From UBA6136 sp964344495 (GTDB lineage Bacteria > Pseudomonadota > Gammaproteobacteria > Methylococcales > Methylococcaceae): DNA of 11,385 nucleotides. Shown here piece after piece: positions 6,856 to 11,385 of this stretch; the stretch's first letter is position 1, and the number at the start of each line of letters is the position of its first letter. The notes below the pieces were generated by a model, which saw only the letters and a program-made list of their open reading frames with translations, ran no database searches and was not told where the DNA came from. Made by a program: the position numbers and the translations under genes. The DNA lies in the NCBI GenBank assembly GCA_964344495.1, contig CAYFNI010000074.1:1-11385 (forward strand), in the 5' to 3' direction.

Positions 6856-7161
6856 ATGAAAAACATTTATGTAGGCAATCTTTCCTTCAAGACCACCCAG
6901 GATGATCTGCGCGACGTGTTCGCTCAGTTCGGCGAAGTGTCCTCGGTCAACATCATCACCGATCGCATGACCGGACAGTCCAAGGGCTTCGGTTTTGTCG
7001 AGATGGAAGATGCCGGCGCACAGGCTGCCATCGACAAGCTCAACCAGACCGATCTGGGTGGCCGCACCATCACCGTCAATGAAGCACGCCCGCGTGAAGA
7101 AAACCGTCCGGCTGGCGGTGGTCCCCGTCGCGGTGGCTTCGGTGGCGGTCGCCGCTTCTGA
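6856..7161 (+). CDS. Small RRM-domain RNA-binding protein with Gly/Arg-rich tail
   Basis: A 101-residue single RNA-recognition-motif protein that binds single-stranded RNA in the cytoplasm, like the cold-inducible Rbp proteins of cyanobacteria and many proteobacteria. RNP2 is IYVGNL (4-9) and RNP1 is KGFGFVEM (43-50), with the aromatic residues that stack on bases in place. The RRM ends near residue 77 (TITVNEARPR), followed by a short tail rich in Gly and Arg (84-101). The ATG at 6856 has GGAG 8 bases upstream. It is the only plus-strand gene in the window, standing alone between a long leader and a strong stem-loop. The role is probably RNA chaperoning or post-transcriptional control under stress, inferred from the family. 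Confidence 0.95.
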   Translation: MKNIYVGNLSFKTTQDDLRDVFAQFGEVSSVNIITDRMTGQSKGFGFVEMEDAGAQAAIDKLNQTDLGGRTITVNEARPREENRPAGGGPRRGGFGGGRRF

Positions 7162-7187
7162 TCGATCCGCCCGCATAAGGTGAATCT

Positions 7188-7211
7188 CTGGGGCCGCTGA
7201 TGCGGCCCCAG
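7188..7211 (+). terminator. Stem-loop terminator after the RRM gene
   Basis: CTGGGGCCGC (7188-7197) and GCGGCCCCAG (7202-7211) form a perfect 10-base-pair, GC-rich stem with loop TGAT, 26 bases after the RRM stop. The following TTCTGT is only partly U-rich. The stem also lies downstream of the converging minus-strand gene and may block read-through both ways. Confidence 0.75.
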
Positions 7212-7242
7212 TTCTGTCCGCCGTCCGTTGGTCTTCTGCCGG

Positions 7243-7827
7243 TCAGCCCAGCAAGGCCACCAGTCCTGCAATCAGCGCGCTCAGGTCAAGCAGCACGATC
7301 AGCCCCACCGAAACGGTCAACGCCAGCAGGAAGAGGGGATTGGCAATACTGAGCGAACTCCCCAGAATCGCCAGCAAATCGCCGGTATCGAGGCCCATTG
7401 AGGTGATCTCGTAGGCCAGGCCGCCCACTTTCTTGAGGTCCGCCATCCGCACACCTGGCGAAGAGGGTGCGGCGTCGGCCGCCTGCCGCTGAAGCACATC
7501 ACCGGCATAATTGAACGCCTGACCCGCCCAGGTCGACAGGCGTTGCGGCAGCGTGCCGGCTTGGTCCAGCACATACCAGGTCCACCCGAGCACCAGCCCC
7601 GGCAGGATCAAAATCGCGCCCAGAATCAATGTCGTGATGATCGACAGCTGCCAGCGGTGCGCAGCCAGCCCGTCCAGCAGCAGGGCCGACGTCAGCCCCG
7701 TGCCGGCCAGCCAGCCGGCCACGCCGGTAAACCGGTTGGCAATGCCTTGCAACAGCCGGGCAAAGCGCATGATTTTGGGTAACAGGCTGTTCAGCGCGTT
7801 AGAAGAAGGGAGATCGCTGTTGTCCAT
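7243..7827 (-). CDS. Hypothetical small membrane protein
   Basis: A 194-residue protein I do not recognise. After a hydrophilic N-terminus it has a mildly hydrophobic stretch at about 32-55, a strong helix or hairpin at about 60-86 (LSIITTLILGAILILPGLVLGW within it), a soluble middle part (about 88-155, with ADLKKVGGLAYEITSMG), and a C-terminal hydrophobic segment at about 162-193 that ends the protein. The ATG at 7827 has AGGA 7 bases upstream. It starts 21 bases after the GtrA-family gene in the same direction, so it is probably the last gene of the glycosylation operon, though its GC-rich codon use is closer to the left half of the window. The coding frame is sound; the function is unknown. 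Confidence 0.75.
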   Translation of the reverse strand: MDNSDLPSSNALNSLLPKIMRFARLLQGIANRFTGVAGWLAGTGLTSALLLDGLAAHRWQLSIITTLILGAILILPGLVLGWTWYVLDQAGTLPQRLSTWAGQAFNYAGDVLQRQAADAAPSSPGVRMADLKKVGGLAYEITSMGLDTGDLLAILGSSLSIANPLFLLALTVSVGLIVLLDLSALIAGLVALLG

Positions 7828-7848
7828 AGGGTCTTCCTGGGTGTCTTG

Positions 7849-8292
7849 TCAAATGGAGGTGGATGAGTCTCTGACCAGAACATGGCGGGCGGTGAAGAAA
7901 TTCAGCAGCATGGCAGAACCGGTCCCCAGAACAACACCGGCCAAAAGGGTCGATTGTGAGGCCCCGAGGTAATGAATCGTGGTCGAGAATACAGAAAGAT
8001 TGATGATGGCCCCCAATCCCATAAACAAGGCATAACTCCCCCACTCGCGCGCAGATATTCGTTGGCTGGAGCGAAAGGTCAGGCGTCGATTCAGTATCCA
8101 GGTTGTAGTGGCCGCCGCCAAAAATGAGCCACACCGCGCGATATAAGGGTTAATTTCGAAGCCCTTCACCAGCCCGCTGAGCATGCCGGCGTCAACAACG
8201 AATCCGATCACCCCGACGAAGGCGAACCAGAAAAACTGTGCATACAGGCGCACCTGATGCGGTTTTTTCAATGGCGTATCGTTGTCCACCAT
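7849..8292 (-). CDS. GtrA-family membrane protein (putative polyprenyl-phosphate-sugar flippase)
   Basis: A 147-residue protein with four predicted membrane helices (about 18-38, 51-68, 86-107, 112-135), the GtrA architecture. Family signs are FAFVGVIGFVVDAG (24-36), WILNRRLTF (65-73) after helix 2, and NFFTARHVLV (131-140) at the C-terminus. GtrA proteins are believed to help move a polyprenyl-phosphate-linked sugar across the inner membrane for surface-polymer glycosylation. The ATG at 8292 lacks a clear ribosome binding site but lies 9 bases after the stop of the DPM1/GtrB-like glycosyltransferase gene. That is the usual partner order and suggests coupled translation. Confidence 0.9.
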   Translation of the reverse strand: MVDNDTPLKKPHQVRLYAQFFWFAFVGVIGFVVDAGMLSGLVKGFEINPYIARCGSFLAAATTTWILNRRLTFRSSQRISAREWGSYALFMGLGAIINLSVFSTTIHYLGASQSTLLAGVVLGTGSAMLLNFFTARHVLVRDSSTSI

Positions 8293-8301
8293 GCGGGTGC
8301 G

Positions 8302-9243
8302 CTAAATCGAGATGGCTGAAATGGACAAATAGGCGAGCATTTTCACTTCGCGCCGCCCGTGCGCCACGGTATCCAGCACCAGACCTGAAAAAACCGACAG
8401 GGCGGCCAGGAGCATCAATCCCGTGGCAAGGATGGCGGTAGGGAAACGGGGTACCAGCCCGGTATCAAGATAGGTCAATAAAAGCGGAACGGAGAGCCCT
8501 ACTGCCACCAAGGCCAGAAGGCTGCCAATCAGTGAGAAAAACGCGAAGGGGCGCTCTATGCGGAACAAACGTAACATCGTCAGCAGAATACGAAGGCCAT
8601 CCCGGTAGGTGTTCAGCTTGCTCGCAGAGCCTTCGGGTCGCGCACCGTAGCGTGTGTCGTAATAGCCAATCGGCATGTTCAGTTCCAGGGCATGGACGGT
8701 CAGTTCGGTTTCAGTCTCGAAACCGGTCGATTGGGCTGGGAAGGATTTAACGAAACGTTTTGTAAAGGCCCGATAGCCGGAAAAAATGTCCCGACAAGGA
8801 CGCGCAAAAAGAAGCGACAGAAATCGGTTGAAGAGTCGGTTGCCGAGCGCATGTCCAGCCCGATAAGCGGCTGCGGAATCTTCGACGCGACAGCCCACTA
8901 CCATGTCCAGTTGCTCCCTGACGAGCATCTCGATCAGACCCGGTGCAGCACTGGCATCGTAGGTCGCATCGCCATCGGCCATGAGGTAAATATCCGCTTC
9001 AATATCGGCGAACATGCGGCGCACGACGTTACCTTTGCCCCTCGCTGAAACCTTTCGTACCAGAGCGCCGGCCCGTGTTGCCTCAGCCTGGGTTTCATCT
9101 TCCGAATCGTTATCGAAGACGTAGACCACGGCCTCCGGAAGAGCCTGTCGAAAATCCTTCACGACCTTGCCGATTGCTGCCGCTTCATTGAGGCAAGGGA
9201 TGATGATAGCCAGCTTAAAATCTTTGAGGTTAGATTGAGCCAT
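8302..9243 (-). CDS. Family 2 glycosyltransferase, DPM1/GtrB-like, with C-terminal membrane helices
   Basis: A 313-residue GT-A-fold glycosyltransferase that probably transfers a sugar from a nucleotide sugar to undecaprenyl phosphate on the cytoplasmic face. The N-terminal domain shows LAIIIPCLNEAAAIGKVV (11-28), FDNDSEDET (43-51), the GKGNVVRRM region (69-77) and the metal-binding MADGDATYD (88-96, DGD at 90-92). Two helices at about 240-305 anchor it to the membrane. ATG 9243 is used because the family motif begins directly after it; the longer frame from 9390 would overlap the upstream gene and adds a non-homologous stretch. Only a poor ribosome binding site is visible. Together with the GtrA-like gene 9 bases downstream and the large membrane protein 41 bases upstream it forms a Gtr-type module. 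The sugar cannot be predicted. Confidence 0.9.
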   Translation of the reverse strand: MAQSNLKDFKLAIIIPCLNEAAAIGKVVKDFRQALPEAVVYVFDNDSEDETQAEATRAGALVRKVSARGKGNVVRRMFADIEADIYLMADGDATYDASAAPGLIEMLVREQLDMVVGCRVEDSAAAYRAGHALGNRLFNRFLSLLFARPCRDIFSGYRAFTKRFVKSFPAQSTGFETETELTVHALELNMPIGYYDTRYGARPEGSASKLNTYRDGLRILLTMLRLFRIERPFAFFSLIGSLLALVAVGLSVPLLLTYLDTGLVPRFPTAILATGLMLLAALSVFSGLVLDTVAHGRREVKMLAYLSISAISI

Positions 9244-9284
9244 GATTTTACCGGAGTATGGTCTAGATTGTTGATGGCGCAGAG

Positions 9285-10847
9285 CTAATATTCTGTGCGA
9301 GGATCTTTTGAGTCTGTATTTCGAAGGCCATGGTTGGAGGCGGCTTTGACAGTGAATACAATGATTATTCCAAGGAGGGCTATGTTCCAAGTCAATAATC
9401 TTGTCATGAAATAAGAGTGCAGTATGGTGTGGTTGGAAAATGTTATATACCAGCCGAAGGGTACGCAGGCGGCCAACCCCAGGGTGAATAGTTCGTCATG
9501 GCGTAATCGTGCTGGCTTTTGCCCCTTGATGGTGCGGTGAATAATAAAAAAAAGACTGAGTGTGGGTAGGGTGGTGAGTAATGCGCNNNNNNNNNNNNNN
9601 NNNNNNNNNNNNNNNNNNNNNNNNNNNNNNNNNNNNNNNNNNNNNNNNNNNNNNNNNNNNNNNNNNNNNNNNNNNNNNNNNNNNNNNNNNNNGTGAGAGC
9701 CTAATCCAAGAGTAAATGATGAATATACTATCATCCCAATCCCCAGCCCAATCCGCATGAAAATGTTTGATGTGATTATGGAGGGATTTAATCCGTGCTG
9801 TTCAAGAGCTGTTTTGGCGCTTTCGGATAGCAGATTGTATACATCCCCGTTAATTCGATGAAGGAGAGCTGAGCGAAAATCATCCAGTACCGAGCCCCAC
9901 ACCAGATGGACAGCGATGAGCTTAAACATAAAACAGAATACAGTTGTCGCTATAAAAACCGTTAGACCATCCGTGATGAGTTTTTGCAGGTGCTCTTTTT
10001 GTCGAGTGTTGCCAAGTACAATCATCGTGATGAGGGTGCTTATGCCCATCGGAATGCCGCCAGTCAAGAATTCCAGTATGGCTATCATAGCTGCGTAGAT
10101 GGAGACCAGTAACAGGAAACCATTGTCGCTCTGCCCTCCGGTTGGCCGGAAATAGCAGATAATCAAAAATATCAGTAAAACAAGATCTGTGGGCGCGAAT
10201 GAAAATGATCGGTCGAAAATTGGCATCGCATAGAACGCGCTTAAAACCAGAGAAATAATCATAAAGGCAATCGCTCTGGGGTTCATTTTTCGTCGATAGA
10301 GACAGTGCGTCAGTGGGGCCGCAAACAAGATCAAGATCCCTGCCGCGCAGAGTGAAAGTAGCAGCGTGCTTGCCGAACTCAGGCTCATTTGGCTTAACAG
10401 TAAGGCGGCAACCGTTAAATCCCCGTGGATGTATCTATGGTAGTAGGCAGTATTCTGGTCGATTGAGGCGCTTACGATGTCAAGGTTCTCCATGACCCAC
10501 CGAAGTTGCGCGCAGTGCGGGCCCGGAGGGTAGTCGTCGGAGGAAACTTGAGCATGGCCTTGCCCGTTGGTCACAAATCTGGGGGAGATGGTTGCTTTCA
10601 GCCGAGACTCCTTAGGTATTATTAGCATTTCAAAAATCAAGCAGTCGTTTCCTTCGAAAGGAAAGAAAACTTTATTTCCCCCAAGCGGCAGCTTTACCGT
10701 GTCTGATAATGATTTAGATTTGATTGATGCTCTCAGGGTATCTATGTAAAGAGAGCTATTTATCGAGGTTAGGGAGTAGTTGACTAAAAATAGCAGGGTG
10801 ATGCTGGTGACTGCGGTCAAAAAAGAAGCCATGATTATTTTTGTCAC
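9285..10847 (-). CDS. Large polytopic membrane protein, candidate GT-C glycosyltransferase (sequence gap inside)
   Basis: About 520 residues including 36 unknown ones. The layout is one N-terminal membrane helix (about 5-27), a soluble, probably periplasmic segment (about 28-145) ending in AYYHRYIHGDL, then about nine or more hydrophobic segments. The single-helix, loop, many-helix design and the aromatic HRYIHG stretch before the next helix resemble membrane-bound GT-C-type proteins, and it sits where the sugar-transferring component belongs beside GtrB- and GtrA-like genes. No family-specific motif is decisive. The start is GTG 10847, or ATG 10832; AGGGCGAG precedes the GTG. A 106-base N run at 9587-9692 interrupts it, but the frame is open and protein-like on both sides in the same phase, so the gene is probably intact. 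It is clearly AT-richer than the C1 operon. The existence of the gene is well supported; the enzymatic role is inferred from position. Confidence 0.72.
   Translation of the reverse strand: MTKIIMASFLTAVTSITLLFLVNYSLTSINSSLYIDTLRASIKSKSLSDTVKLPLGGNKVFFPFEGNDCLIFEMLIIPKESRLKATISPRFVTNGQGHAQVSSDDYPPGPHCAQLRWVMENLDIVSASIDQNTAYYHRYIHGDLTVAALLLSQMSLSSASTLLLSLCAAGILILFAAPLTHCLYRRKMNPRAIAFMIISLVLSAFYAMPIFDRSFSFAPTDLVLLIFLIICYFRPTGGQSDNGFLLLVSIYAAMIAILEFLTGGIPMGISTLITMIVLGNTRQKEHLQKLITDGLTVFIATTVFCFMFKLIAVHLVWGSVLDDFRSALLHRINGDVYNLLSESAKTALEQHGLNPSIITSNIFMRIGLGIGMIVYSSFTLGLGSHXXXXXXXXXXXXXXXXXXXXXXXXXXXXXXXXXXXXALLTTLPTLSLFFIIHRTIKGQKPARLRHDELFTLGLAACVPFGWYITFSNHTILHSYFMTRLLTWNIALLGIIIVFTVKAASNHGLRNTDSKDPRTEY
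9587..9692. other. Assembly gap (106 N)
   Basis: A run of unknown bases inside the large membrane protein gene. Its length keeps the flanking halves in the same frame, so it may be a good size estimate. The hidden residues would cover about 36 amino acids of a membrane region. Confidence 0.99.
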
Positions 10848-11048
10848 TGTGCTCGCCCTAAAGTAGGATGTTTTCCGAAGGCTAGATTGAAAGGGTGGCC
10901 TATCATGTCATCGATCTGATATTCTGCCATCTTAGCTATCGTCAAGCATGTATGTAGTGCTTCATTTGTATCTGCCAGTCATGCCTAAGGTCCGGTTATA
11001 CACCATTGAAGCCTCTGGAGTGAAGGGGAGATTATGCGGGTTGGCAGC
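10848..11048 (-). promoter_or_regulatory. AT-rich spacer between two membrane-protein genes
   Basis: About 200 bases between the stop of the right-edge gene and the start of the large membrane protein gene. It is long enough for a separate promoter. I see no strong stem-loop with a U-run and no clear -35/-10 pair. A 20-codon plus-strand frame at 11034-11093 is probably chance. Confidence 0.35.
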
Positions 11049-11385
11049 TTATTTGCGTTTTTTATTTTGAATGGCCGGGTTTTTCTCCCGTAGCCACACA
11101 CAGAGTGCTCCACCCGCAAATACGATCGATGTCATCATCGCTGGCCACATACCCGTGACGTAGCGTGATTCGCCAACGCCCACTAAGGCAGTCAAGGTAA
11201 AGCTGGCATGTACCAGTAAGGCGGCGATAAAACTCATGGCCAACATAGAATTTGGCGTATACCTGATCACAAGGCAGACGAAGCCTGTAAGTGCCAGCAA
11301 AAAAGTGATGCTGGCGGGCAGCGAAAGTCTAATTTTTGTAGGGCCGGGGCGAATGTGAACTCCAGATTTAATGGGTGGGTTTGCT
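11049..11385 (-). CDS. C-terminus of a polytopic membrane protein (partial at right edge)
   Basis: The frame is open from the right edge to a TAA at 11049-11051, giving 112 residues; the N-terminal part lies outside the window. It holds three hydrophobic segments (ASITFLLALTGFVCLVI, SMLAMSFIAALLVHASFTLTALVG and AMMTSIVFAGGALCVWL) and a basic tail ending KKRK. Between the second and third is GESRYVTGMWPAMM, resembling the (E)xRYxxxxxP element seen before the last helices of several GT-C glycosyltransferases and related proteins. A TTG at 11300 would give only 83 residues, but no stop precedes it in the window and the segment upstream reads as protein, so it is treated as the end of a longer gene. 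It probably belongs to the glycosylation cluster; no specific function is claimed. Confidence 0.65.
   Translation of the reverse strand, partial: ANPPIKSGVHIRPGPTKIRLSLPASITFLLALTGFVCLVIRYTPNSMLAMSFIAALLVHASFTLTALVGVGESRYVTGMWPAMMTSIVFAGGALCVWLREKNPAIQNKKRK

Noticed and set aside
9244..9390. Longer start for the DPM1/GtrB-like transferase
   Set aside because: It overlaps the end of the upstream gene, and the family homology starts directly after ATG 9243.
11034..11093. Small plus-strand ORF of 19 residues with a GGGGAG just upstream
   Set aside because: The ribosome binding site is too close to the ATG, and most of the frame overlaps the converging membrane-protein gene.

Overview
The window comes from a proteobacterial methylotroph, most likely a high-GC gammaproteobacterium (methanotroph or methanol user). 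The evidence is a block of genes for the tetrahydromethanopterin (H4MPT)-linked formaldehyde oxidation pathway: fae, mch, mptG and the three conserved companions known in Methylobacterium extorquens as orf5, orf7 and orfY. The lineage call is my judgement from protein flavour and base composition, not from a search. Nearly all genes lie on the minus strand.

Region A (about 1-5545, minus strand, read right to left) is the C1 operon: mptG (beta-RFAP synthase) - orfY (ATP-grasp) - mch (methenyl-H4MPT cyclohydrolase) - orf5 (RimK-like ATP-grasp) - orf7 (CitG-like) - fae (formaldehyde-activating enzyme, cut by the left edge). The first five genes are tightly packed, with gaps of 4 and 28 bases, a GTGA stop/start overlap and a further short overlap. 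A 135-base spacer containing a perfect 13-base palindrome precedes fae. Fae condenses formaldehyde with the pterin, Mch acts further along the same route, MptG makes an early pterin precursor, and the other three are implicated in making the cofactors.

Region B (5636-7211) holds an EamA-type transporter on the minus strand. Facing away from it is a plus-strand gene for a small glycine-rich RNA-recognition-motif protein, with a leader of up to about 300 bases, a hairpin just before its ribosome binding site, and a strong stem-loop after its stop.

Region C (7243-11385, minus strand) is a cell-envelope glycosylation cluster: the C-terminus of a membrane protein at the right edge, a large membrane protein that may be a GT-C glycosyltransferase (interrupted by 106 unknown bases), a polyprenyl-phosphate glycosyltransferase (DPM1/GtrB-like), a GtrA-family membrane protein, and a small membrane protein of unknown function. 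Together these look like a Gtr-type three-component system that adds a sugar to a surface polymer. The DNA from about 9240 rightward is clearly more AT-rich than the C1 operon, which suggests a separate origin.

The points most worth checking are a second in-frame, well-placed start upstream of fae that would add 20-22 residues, and the divergent Gtr-like module. I see no rRNA, tRNA, CRISPR array, transposase or integrase.
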